Source: Bacteroidota bacterium
GTDB lineage: Bacteria; Bacteroidota; Bacteroidia; Chitinophagales; LD1
Assembly: GCA_018267365.1 (NCBI GenBank)
Contig: JAFDYQ010000001.1
Coordinates: 248,001 to 312,000, forward strand
Direction of reading: 5' to 3'
Length of the DNA stretch: 64,000 nt
Below the pieces are notes generated by a model, which searched no databases, was not told the DNA's origin, and saw only the letters and a list, made by a program, of their open reading frames with translations. Shown here piece after piece: positions 27,161-34,101 of the stretch; position 1 is the first letter of the stretch, and each line of letters opens with the position of its first letter. A program made the translations under genes and the position numbers.

Positions 27161-27523
27161 TTATTCTACTGTCTCAGTCCATTCGTTGTAGAGCTCGCTG
27201 AGGTAGATGTTTTCTTCTTTGGTGATAGGTCGTGTAGCTTTGGTCAGCTTGATAGCAAAGTCTATGAGGTGCAGGCGCTCCTTCTCCGTAGAGTCTTCAT
27301 AGAAGTCATCCATACATTTCTGAAAGTGGCTCATATAGTCATCCTCATTCAGATTGCTTATATATTCCAGTTCTTTGTCCAGACTCACGGGTATGGGAAA
27401 GTTTTCAGCCACATATTCTGCTATGATCCTATCCTCGGCCACGCTAAACTTGTGGTCTACTGCAGAGAGCAGCATCAGGATATGGTATCCTGCTATAGGT
27501 TTGTTTTTCCTTCCGTTTGGCAT
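27161..27523 (-). CDS. TerB-like domain protein
   Basis: 120 residues. GYHILMLLSAVDHKFSVAED, the segment RLHLIDFAIKLTKATRPITKEE and LSELYNEW form the five-helix TerB/DjlA-N-like fold (COG3793 type), usually found with stress or membrane-associated systems. The ILMLLSAVDHKFSVAEDRII segment has the acidic pair seen in metal-binding TerB members. It is soluble with no signal peptide. It is followed within 9 nt by the secreted unknown protein and preceded, 38 nt upstream, by the stop of the WYL regulator gene on the same strand. Confidence 0.65.
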   Translation of the reverse strand: MPNGRKNKPIAGYHILMLLSAVDHKFSVAEDRIIAEYVAENFPIPVSLDKELEYISNLNEDDYMSHFQKCMDDFYEDSTEKERLHLIDFAIKLTKATRPITKEENIYLSELYNEWTETVE

Positions 27524-27561
27524 GACGTTGATTTTGAGAGTAAATTAAGCAATATTTCCGT

Positions 27562-28560
27562 CTACGGATATTGATCCAGAGATTTTTTTAACTCTGCTTT
27601 AACCTTTTCTACGAGGGAGGCCGGACGCAGCACGCGCACATTGGCACCATAGCTGAGCAGCTGGCTCACCAGTTCATGATTGATCATGACGCGGAGGCTG
27701 ATATGGGTCTCCGTTTTAGTTTCTTTCACTACCTGCTGTGAGTGGTGCAGCGGCTGCGACTGTATATACCTGGCCTGTACGGGAGTGAAGGCCAGCACCA
27801 CGGTCTCTGCCTGCCCCGCGCCCTCAGATATACCATATACATTCTGAAAGTACCTCTCACTGTCAAAGGCCTTGCCGTCAAAGGTCTTGTCTGTGACCTG
27901 CAGGTCTGTGAAGCGGTCAAAGGCATAAGTCTTGACCTTTTCAGTTTTGCCTTCATGCACATTGCCCAGCAGGTAGAAGCGGCCCCGGGATTCACGGAGG
28001 ACATAGGGGTCTATCAGGTGCTCCTTGACGGCTTCTCCGTCAAATTTGCGGTAGTATAGTTTTACCCTTCTACGCTCACGTATAGCCCGCACCAGCGGCT
28101 CAAAGTACTCTATACCCTTGTAGCTATTGGGACGGTCAAACTGGATGATCTTATCCTCGCCGCGTGACTGCTTATTGAAGCGTACTGTCTCCGCTATTTT
28201 CTGTATGGCTTCTTCAAATTCCTTTATGGCCGGCAACTCTTTGAACTGGTCCAGCAGGCTGATAGCAAACTCGAGTCCGTGCAGGTCGTCTGCCGTGACC
28301 GGAAGGTTGTTGATAGAGTAGCTCGTGTCCGAATAATAATAGCTGTGCGCACCCCGGTCAAAAATGATGGGTGCTTCAAAGCGCAGGATCTGGCTATACC
28401 TCATATCCTGTATATCGAGCTGAATGGTACGGCGCGATACGGGCTTGCCGATCCCTTCGCTCACATATCGGATAAGGTGATCCAGTGTGGGATTTGGCTT
28501 TTTGCGCAGGCGCTCATCGAGCAGGCGGTAGCGGGCAAAAGCATCTTTATTCAGTGACAT
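27562..28560 (-). CDS. WYL-domain transcriptional regulator
   Basis: 332 residues. The N-terminal 70 residues are a helix-turn-helix of HTH_11/DeoR type (GKPVSRRTIQLDIQDMRYSQ). The WYL domain spans about 150-215 (AIRERRRVKLYYRKFDGE, then HLIDPYVLRESRGRFYLLG) and is followed by the usual C-terminal extension (VLAFTPVQARYIQSQPLHHSQ). WYL domains bind nucleotides or nucleic acids, and such regulators are common in DNA-damage and phage-defence contexts, although no defence genes lie beside this one. It is first in a run with the TerB-like gene. Confidence 0.9.
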   Translation of the reverse strand: MSLNKDAFARYRLLDERLRKKPNPTLDHLIRYVSEGIGKPVSRRTIQLDIQDMRYSQILRFEAPIIFDRGAHSYYYSDTSYSINNLPVTADDLHGLEFAISLLDQFKELPAIKEFEEAIQKIAETVRFNKQSRGEDKIIQFDRPNSYKGIEYFEPLVRAIRERRRVKLYYRKFDGEAVKEHLIDPYVLRESRGRFYLLGNVHEGKTEKVKTYAFDRFTDLQVTDKTFDGKAFDSERYFQNVYGISEGAGQAETVVLAFTPVQARYIQSQPLHHSQQVVKETKTETHISLRVMINHELVSQLLSYGANVRVLRPASLVEKVKAELKKSLDQYP

Positions 28561-28833
28561 AACTATGAGTGGTGGTGTCAGGTCTGGCCCTCCTATCCGT
28601 CTATCTAAAGAGCATATCTATACACCATGGTATAATATAACACGAAAAATCAGGCTTTCAAAAAAAGTTTCAGCTAGCTGTGCATATATAATGAGCACGT
28701 TTCCTACCCTCTGGCATCCCCATTGACGTACATACAGTAGCTGAGCCACAGAAAACTAAAAAATATTTTTTACTACGCAAATAGATTGCGCAGTGTGCTT
28801 GTTATTTCGTGTTATCATTCAAAACTAATCGAG

Positions 28834-29265
28834 ATGAAAGCCATAGAACAAAAACAACCATCCATCGTTCGCAATAAGATCCATTTCTCTGAGATAGAGT
28901 TCTTTACGTCTGAAGAGGTGACTCTGATAGGCGAGATCGAGGTCAATGGCAAAATGGAATTTGCGCAGTATATCACCAATAAGAAAAACCTGTATCAACT
29001 GCTGAAGCACTCCGGCAAGGTGGGCCAGGAGATCATCTACCTGATCATGGATGCCTTCAAGCGTCCTCACGCAGTACCGGTGAACCTGAACCTGAAGCAC
29101 ATCTTTGGCAAGCCTGTGTGCCTGCAGCACTGTATGCTGAAGCTGGACCGCTCTTTCTACGAGAATGAGCTGGGTGAATGGAAGGTAGACTACAACACCA
29201 ACCTTTTCTTTATCGATGCGGTGAAGCCTGTGGAGGCTCAACCTGTAGCGGCAGGTCTTTTCTAA
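28834..29265 (+). CDS. Hypothetical protein
   Basis: 143 residues from the ATG at 28834; an earlier in-frame start at 28786 adds a poor sequence. Soluble, mixed alpha/beta, not recognised. NKIHFSEIEFFTSEEVTLIGEIEVNG starts like a beta sandwich; LKHIFGKPVCLQHCMLKLDRSFYEN holds two cysteines. The 270 nt upstream lack genes, are AT-rich and contain a short CGCAA/TTGCG inverted repeat (28776-28790), probably the control region. A hairpin terminator (29291) and a tandem repeat array follow. Confidence 0.6.
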   Translation: MKAIEQKQPSIVRNKIHFSEIEFFTSEEVTLIGEIEVNGKMEFAQYITNKKNLYQLLKHSGKVGQEIIYLIMDAFKRPHAVPVNLNLKHIFGKPVCLQHCMLKLDRSFYENELGEWKVDYNTNLFFIDAVKPVEAQPVAAGLF

Positions 29266-29273
29266 GACTAAAG

Positions 29274-29725
29274 ATAAACTTGTATTGACACCCCGGTTTC
29301 TTCCCGAGAGAGGCCGGGGATTTTCACCTCATCCCTCTGCCTTCGGCATCTCCCTTCTCCAAAGGAGAAGGGAGAACCTGGTGTGCGTAAGGACGTCGCT
29401 TGATTTTACTCACCGGATTAAGGGTGATGGAGGAGAAACCGGAGAGGTACTTTCGGCCTTTTAAAATATAAACTTGTATGGACACCTTTCGTCCTCATCC
29501 CTCTGCCTTTGGCATCTCCCTTCTCCGAGGGAGAGGGGAGAACCTGGTGTGTTTAAGGAGGTCGCCTGATTTAGCTAACCGATTAAGGGTGATGGAGAAG
29601 AACCCGGTGAGGTACTTCCAGCCTTTTAAAATATAAACTTGTATGGACACATTTCGTCCTCATCCCTCTGCCTTTGGCATCTGTCTTCTCCGAGGGAGAA
29701 GGGAGAACCTGGTGTGTTTAGGCGC
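29274..29725. repeat. Tandem repeat of about 165 bp, nearly three copies
   Basis: The phrase CCTCATCCCTCTGCC recurs at 29327, 29493 and 29658, giving periods of 166 and 165 bp. The phrase ATAAACTTGTAT precedes each copy (29274, 29468, 29633). Each copy carries a hairpin CTCCCTTCTCC/GGAGAAGGGAG (29350-29374 in the first) then AACCTGGTGTG. The first copy has an extra 28 bp holding a GC stem; the third is truncated and ends near 29725. No open frame of note. It fills the 468-nt gap between the two hypothetical genes. Confidence 0.85.
29291..29324 (+). terminator. Probable terminator after the 28834 gene
   Basis: CCCCGG (29291-29296) pairs with CCGGGG (29314-29319), followed by ATTTTC. The T-tract is short. 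It lies 26 nt after the stop codon, inside the first repeat copy. Confidence 0.5.
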
Positions 29726-29733
29726 GTCCTTTA

Positions 29734-30150
29734 TCAGCTTACAGGATTTAATGTAATAGAAAATATTTTGTATTGATTCATGTCGCGCTCGTAGTAGAAT
29801 TTATCGAGGGCGTCATACATATTCTTGGCGCGGAAGTAGGAGGTGTGGAGCTTATTGTCTCCTATCTTGATCCACTGGATGGTCATGCTGCCTTCTTTAG
29901 CGTAGTGCTCATTGATATACTCCAGCATCTTGCGCAGGGCGTCTACCTTGTCCGTACCGTGTACGGTGTGAAATAGGAATGACTGCTCATGCTTGGGATT
30001 GATAGTGACGAGGTCAAAGCGGACCACATCATTCTTTTGCTTGAAATTGAATATCGCATTCTCCTGGCTGATGCCCAGACGGCTGATAATGTCCTTCTGC
30101 AGCTTTGCGATCTCTATATTCTGGTCGTTGAGCGCCATACTACTTTTCAT
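29734..30150 (-). CDS. Hypothetical conserved-looking protein
   Basis: 138 residues, soluble, not recognised. IEIAKLQKDIISRLGISQENAIFNFKQKNDVVRFDLVTI suggests a helix followed by beta strands, and KVDALRKMLEYINEHYAKEGSMTIQWIKIG a small alpha/beta domain. A second ATG four codons later is also usable. The clpP terminator lies between it and clpP, so it has its own transcription. Composition is like its neighbours. No function can be proposed. Confidence 0.6.
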   Translation of the reverse strand: MKSSMALNDQNIEIAKLQKDIISRLGISQENAIFNFKQKNDVVRFDLVTINPKHEQSFLFHTVHGTDKVDALRKMLEYINEHYAKEGSMTIQWIKIGDNKLHTSYFRAKNMYDALDKFYYERDMNQYKIFSITLNPVS

Positions 30151-30162
30151 GTGAAAATAAGA

Positions 30163-30214
30163 AATAAAAAACCGCAGCTCACAAAAACCGGTCTATCGGC
30201 CCCGTCAGCTGCGG
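30163..30214 (-). terminator. Terminator downstream of clpP
   Basis: Minus strand: CCGCAGCT (30214-30207) pairs with AGCTGCGG (30179-30172), followed by a T-rich tract. The 27-nt loop contains a smaller CCGG-type stem. Confidence 0.7.
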
Positions 30215-30237
30215 ATCGAAAATATTATCAAATCAAA

Positions 30238-30846
30238 TTAGATCAGCTTGTCAGCTATGCCGTCTACGATACCGTATGTTACCGCTTCTTTGGCTCCCAT
30301 CCAGTAGTCGCGATCAAAGTCTGCCAGGATCTGGTCTACAGATTTGCCTGTATTCTCGGCGAGTATCTCTGCGCTCATCAGGCGCGTCTTGTCTATCTCG
30401 CGCGCTGTGATCTCTATATCCGTAGCCTGGCCATACATACCGCCTATAGATGGCTGGTGTATCATCACACGGCCATGCGGCCAGATCAGCCTTTTACCCT
30501 TCACCCCGCCGCTGAGCAGGATAGAGCCCATGGAGGCTGCGAGGCCCATGCAGATAGTATGTACGGGAGAGGAGATCATCTTCATCGTATCATACACCAC
30601 CATGCCCGATGTCACGACACCACCCGGAGAGTTGATATAAAAGAAAATGTCCTTGCCCGGATCGTTTGCCTCCAGGAAAAGGAGACGGTTTACGACGCGC
30701 TCTGATGATTCATCCGTGACCGGGCCCCACAGGAATACCCTGCGCTGCTCCAGAAATTTATTGTCAAACTTGGCACCTCCGGCAAATTTCTCGATCAGCT
30801 CGTCGGGCTTGCCTGGCACCTGTGGTTCTTCCATTCTTATGTTCAT
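30238..30846 (-). CDS. clpP: ATP-dependent Clp protease proteolytic subunit
   Basis: 202 residues. Serine peptidase that forms the barrel of ClpXP/ClpAP and degrades unfolded and tagged proteins. The catalytic triad is complete: Ser105 in GLAASMGS, His130 in VMIHQPS and Asp180 in [25 protein letters not shown] is the conserved oxyanion/substrate region. clpX is not beside it, which differs from the usual clpP-clpX pair. A consensus promoter lies at 30873-30902. It is divergent from the zinc peptidase gene. Confidence 0.96.
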   Translation of the reverse strand: MNIRMEEPQVPGKPDELIEKFAGGAKFDNKFLEQRRVFLWGPVTDESSERVVNRLLFLEANDPGKDIFFYINSPGGVVTSGMVVYDTMKMISSPVHTICMGLAASMGSILLSGGVKGKRLIWPHGRVMIHQPSIGGMYGQATDIEITAREIDKTRLMSAEILAENTGKSVDQILADFDRDYWMGAKEAVTYGIVDGIADKLI

Positions 30847-30872
30847 GATTAACTATTTGATGTATAGACGTT

Positions 30873-30902
30873 CAAAAATAGAATAAATTTTATCACAGCC
30901 AA
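30873..30902 (-). promoter_or_regulatory. clpP promoter
   Basis: Minus strand: TTG at 30902-30900, a 19-nt spacer, then TATTTTTG at 30880-30873, exact TAnnTTTG. The leader to the ATG at 30846 is about 20 nt, longer than at gldA or panD. Confidence 0.75.
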
Positions 30903-31002
30903 TCGCTGATTTGGCCAGTATGTCAGGGGCCTTTGCGCACTGTTTTGTTGAAAAATATAAGGATGGGCTTGAGGGCTTTTGACGATTTTTGTGACGCTAT
31001 AT

Positions 31003-31797
31003 ATGCTGCTGTCACTGTTTGATAATCTGTTTGAAGAGAAGAAGCCGAAACCGGAAGCGCCAAAGAAGCTGGAAAACTTTGAGCTGGAGGTGAATGGCCG
31101 TATCGTGCCGGTGCGTATACAGGAGGAGCGGCGGTTTAATAACCGCATCATGGTGAACGCCAATGGTGTGCTGATCCGACTGGCTGCCAACCAGCCTATC
31201 GAGGAAAAGAAGAAGCACATTGACAACTTCCTGAAGTGGGCGAAGACCAAGCTGGACAAGAACCCGCAGCTACTGGACTACCTGCCGCAGCGCAAGTACA
31301 CCAATGGTGAGATACTGGAGATAGGCAAGCACTCCTTCCGCATCAACATTTTCTATCACGATAACCCGAAGAGCTCTGCCAAGCTCTTTAATGACCAGAT
31401 AGTGATCAACCTGACACGTGGGCTGACCAAAGAGGCGGAGGACAGCACCAATAGCTACCTGGTGGCGCGCTGTCTCTCGCGCTTCTACACCCCTATAGTA
31501 TCGGAGCGGCTGCACGAGCTAAACCGCAAATACTTTGGCAAGACGATCAACTCTGTGCGGATGAAGTACAATACCTCTAACTGGGGTAGCTGCTCTACCC
31601 AGGGCAATATCAATATATCCGTGCGCCTGATGTTTGCGCCGGATGAGGTGATAGACTATGTGCTGATACATGAGCTGGCGCATCTGGTGCATGCGGATCA
31701 CTCACCACGCTTCTGGACGCTGGTGGAGAAGATAGATCCGGACTACTACTCTAAGGAGAAGCATCTGACGGCGAATAATTTTAAGTATTATCTGTAG
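31003..31797 (+). CDS. YgjP-like (DUF45/M48-type) zinc metallopeptidase
   Basis: 264 residues from the ATG at 31003; a TTG at 30979 is in frame but less likely. The zinc site is HELAHLVHADHSPRFW, an HExxH followed by a third His, as in the SprT/YgjP-like family. Before it stand MKYNTSNWGSCSTQGNINISVRLMFAP and the family's characteristic NWGSCS box. The N-terminal 120 residues are lineage-specific with a basic and charged segment. No signal peptide, so cytoplasmic. It is divergent from clpP, which shares the 156-nt control region. Confidence 0.85.
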   Translation: MLLSLFDNLFEEKKPKPEAPKKLENFELEVNGRIVPVRIQEERRFNNRIMVNANGVLIRLAANQPIEEKKKHIDNFLKWAKTKLDKNPQLLDYLPQRKYTNGEILEIGKHSFRINIFYHDNPKSSAKLFNDQIVINLTRGLTKEAEDSTNSYLVARCLSRFYTPIVSERLHELNRKYFGKTINSVRMKYNTSNWGSCSTQGNINISVRLMFAPDEVIDYVLIHELAHLVHADHSPRFWTLVEKIDPDYYSKEKHLTANNFKYYL

Positions 31798-31842
31798 GTC
31801 AAATCCACCTTTGTCTCTCCTGTAGAAGGGGGAGTGTCAACA
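31798..31842. repeat. Dispersed inverted-repeat element, copy A
   Basis: GTCAAATCCACCTTTGTC, then CCTGTAGAAGGGGGAGTGTCAACA, starting 1 nt after the peptidase stop. The same frame, with an extra 35 nt in the middle, recurs at 33869-33948. TCCaCCTT and AAGGGGGA are near complementary, so it can fold. Confidence 0.6.
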
Positions 31843-31904
31843 TTTTGCGAATTTTGGGCAAAGCTGTCAGATGATGTCTTTGATGCAGGGATAAACGAAC
31901 TAAA

Positions 31905-32537
31905 TCAGGAGTTTGGTGCGAAGAGGTCTTCGGCGAACTGGATGTAGGTACAGTGTAGTGGTGGCTTGGCGGTGTAGAGGTGTGGGTGCTTTGCTGCATC
32001 GGCGCGGAGGGCGGCGATGACCTCATTGTCGGTCTCGCGAGGGCTAAAGTCTTTGTAAGCTGGATCATTTACATATTCCTGCTCGTAAAGTTCCTCGGCT
32101 GTGAGCGGTTTAGGAGCCTTTTCCTTTTTTGTTTTTGAACCGGAGAGGGGTTTTTCAATTTGCATCTCCGGAAACTCATGGCTGAGGTGGGATGGCAGCT
32201 CTGGCTCTCCTTTAGCGCCGTAGCCGTAGTTGTTTTTCAGAATGAAATGGCAGGTGGAGGCGTTGAGGCGCTTGAAGAGGCCACCGTGCTCCAGTTTCTC
32301 TATAAAGAGGGACTCGATGAAGTAGATGTGGTCCATGATGTCTTCATCGGCTTCAAATTTCTTTTTCCAGTAGCTCCAGATCTGCTTGTAGCAGCGGACT
32401 TTATTAAGCGCCTGGGTGAGGGTGTAGCAGAGGTCGTACTCGTGGAGCGCGACGGCTTCGATCTTGCAGAGCATTTGAATGGTTTTTTCGCGGGTCCATT
32501 TGGAGGCGTTTTGATTGCCGAGTTGTGTGGTGGACAT
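31905..32537 (-). CDS. Orphan terminase-small-subunit-like protein
   Basis: 210 residues. NQNASKWTREKTIQMLCKIEAVA with a following helical region through NKVRCYKQIWSYWKKKF and FIESLFIEKLEHGG resembles phage DNA-packaging (gp3-like) terminase small subunits, which bind packaging DNA. The 90-residue C-terminal part is charged and unrecognised. No large terminase, portal, capsid or integrase gene is near it, so this would be a relic or a domesticated copy. The gene contains a 22-nt sequence (32128-32149) found again in the intergenic region at 32928. The assignment is from pattern only and is uncertain. Confidence 0.4.
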   Translation of the reverse strand: MSTTQLGNQNASKWTREKTIQMLCKIEAVALHEYDLCYTLTQALNKVRCYKQIWSYWKKKFEADEDIMDHIYFIESLFIEKLEHGGLFKRLNASTCHFILKNNYGYGAKGEPELPSHLSHEFPEMQIEKPLSGSKTKKEKAPKPLTAEELYEQEYVNDPAYKDFSPRETDNEVIAALRADAAKHPHLYTAKPPLHCTYIQFAEDLFAPNS

Positions 32538-32598
32538 AGGTATTTATTTAGAGTAAAAGAATCAAGCCTCTAAATCCCCAAAGGGGACTTTAATACAG

Positions 32599-32635
32599 AA
32601 TACAGTTTTGAACCACGTAAAGGCATAGAAAGATT
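32599..32635. repeat. Dispersed repeat, copy 2 of 3
   Basis: AATACAGTTTTGAACCA then GGCATAGAAAGATT, related to 2091-2138 and 32706-32743. It lies in the 493-nt gene-free stretch 32538-33030, next to a CCCC/GGGG hairpin (32575-32587). Confidence 0.5.
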
Positions 32636-32705
32636 GTGCCTGATGCGGCTATTTACTTAAGTGAAAGATTGCTTCGAGAAATGTTGCTATCTATTTTTTA
32701 AGATG

Positions 32706-32743
32706 AAATACGTTTTTGAACCATGCAGGACACATAGAAATGC
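32706..32743. repeat. Dispersed repeat, copy 3 of 3
   Basis: AAATACGTTTTTGAACCA then GACACATAGAAATGC. It has the same orientation as the copy at 32599 and lies about 107 nt downstream of it. Confidence 0.5.
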
Positions 32744-32837
32744 AGGGAGATATAGGTTCCTTGTGATGATGCAAATATGCTAAAAAAGAGCGAATTTTTG
32801 CAGGGGATTTATTCACAAAGGTGGCGCATGATGGTTT

Positions 32838-32882
32838 GCGTAGGGCGATGCCCTACGCTAGGGCGTATCGCCCCTTCGGGGC
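32838..32882. repeat. Paired GC-rich hairpins, REP-like
   Basis: GCGTAGGGC (32838-32846) pairs with GCCCTACGC (32850-32858) over a 3-nt loop, followed by GCCCC (32870-32874) with GGGGC (32878-32882). It is in the gap between the terminase-like and exonuclease genes and looks like a REP-type element. No gene content is seen in this gap. Confidence 0.6.
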
Positions 32883-33030
32883 TTAAATACAAAAGTAAGT
32901 ACTGTAAAGTTTACGTGTTATAAATAATTTGTTTTTGAACCGGAGAGGGTGTTTTGGATGGTTGATTTGCGAGGGTCTTACCCATTAGATGTATTCATCC
33001 TATTGATCACATGAATCAAACAAATCATAG

Positions 33031-33774
33031 TCAGGGTTGGGTGGCGATGATGACGTCTTTATCTTCGAGGAAGTCTGGCTCATAGCGGAAGCGCATGAGG
33101 AGGCGGGCTACGGTCACGACGTCGCGCTGGCAGTATTCTACTATGCGCTTAAGGCCTTGCTGCTCGTAGTAGACCATGCAGACGTCCTTGCCCTCTATGT
33201 CCTCCTTGGGACTGGGTATGCCGAGGACGTGGGTCAACAGTTTGAGTGAAGTATAATTTTTATTGTCGCCAAACTTCCAGAGCTGGAGCGTGTCTACCAT
33301 CTCTGTCTCCCAGGGTTTCTTGCCGGAGATATCAAAGAGGGCAGGCAGGCGCAGGTTATTGATGACCATGCGGCGGCAGAGGAAGGGGATGTCAAACTCG
33401 CGGATATTGTGGCCGGAAAATTTGAAGCGGTCAGGATTGGGGAAGTGGCGGTTGAACAGCGTGACCACATCACTGAGCAGCTGGTGCTCGTCATCGCCGT
33501 AGATGGAGCGGAGGCGAAAGGTATCTGCATTGGCCTCGCGGTCGTACCAAAAGAAGCCGATGGACATACAGATCACCCGGGCAAACTCTGAGTAGACGCC
33601 TGCGCGTTTCAGATAGCCCTCTTCGGCGGTCTCATCGGGTATTTTGAGCGTGGCGTGCTTGATGGCCCATAGGTCCTTCTCCGCCTCGGGTAGTTCGTGC
33701 CAGGAGCCGACGCGCGGTACGGTCTCGATATCGAGGAAAAGGAGGTTGCGCAGGTAGCCGTTTTGCAGCAGCAC
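33031..33774 (-). CDS. DEDDy-type 3'-5' exonuclease (PolB-like)
   Basis: 247 residues, GTG start at 33774. Exo motifs are LLFLDIETVPR (Exo I), FSGHNIREFDIPFLCRRM (Exo II) and VEYCQRDVVTVARLL (Exo III, Tyr type). These match the predicted 3'-5' exonuclease family related to the proofreading domain of B-type polymerases. There is no polymerase domain. It probably trims DNA ends, but the pathway is unknown. It is flanked by repeat-rich non-coding DNA on both sides. Confidence 0.85.
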   Translation of the reverse strand: MLLQNGYLRNLLFLDIETVPRVGSWHELPEAEKDLWAIKHATLKIPDETAEEGYLKRAGVYSEFARVICMSIGFFWYDREANADTFRLRSIYGDDEHQLLSDVVTLFNRHFPNPDRFKFSGHNIREFDIPFLCRRMVINNLRLPALFDISGKKPWETEMVDTLQLWKFGDNKNYTSLKLLTHVLGIPSPKEDIEGKDVCMVYYEQQGLKRIVEYCQRDVVTVARLLMRFRYEPDFLEDKDVIIATQP

Positions 33775-34101
33775 GACAGATGATTTTAAAATGAAAGTAT
33801 AAAAAGTCTGGAATTAAAGGCGGGGAGTGATAGCGGTTTTGTGGTACTGCATTGCTTTGTGGTACTGTGTCAAATCCCCCTTTGTCCCCGGACACCTGTA
33901 TACTATGTCTCCGGTTCATACACCCCTGTAAAAGGGGGAATGTCAACAATGACTGCGTGTGGGCTCAAGTGCCATACGATATGTTTGAACTTTACCGTAG
34001 GTTCATTCCTCGCATTGTCTCTTGTCTGACGTCTATCGCCGCCTGTCGGTAGGCAGGTCTCAAGTCTATTTCTTATATTCACGCTCCCAAATTTTTCATA
34101 T
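33775..34101. other. 327-nt gene-free interval between exonuclease and lysS
   Basis: Contains the dispersed element copy B (33869-33948) and a small CCTG/CAGG palindrome around 34040-34055. Nothing else is recognised. The lysS control signals lie at its 3' end: an imperfect TATATTCA, a poor -7 match, occurs shortly before the ATG at 34102. Confidence 0.5.
33869..33948. repeat. Dispersed inverted-repeat element, copy B
   Basis: GTCAAATCCCCCTTTGTC, a 35-nt insert, then CCTGTAAAAGGGGGAATGTCAACA. TCCCCCTTT can pair with AAAGGGGGA. The counterpart is at 31798-31842. Confidence 0.6.

Noticed and set aside
29274-29725. CRISPR array at the tandem repeats
   Set aside because: Period is 165 bp and whole units are repeated; there are no short repeats with unique spacers and no cas genes.
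31905-33774. Prophage in the 31.9-33.8 kb region
   Set aside because: Only one weak terminase-like gene; no integrase, capsid, portal or lysis gene.
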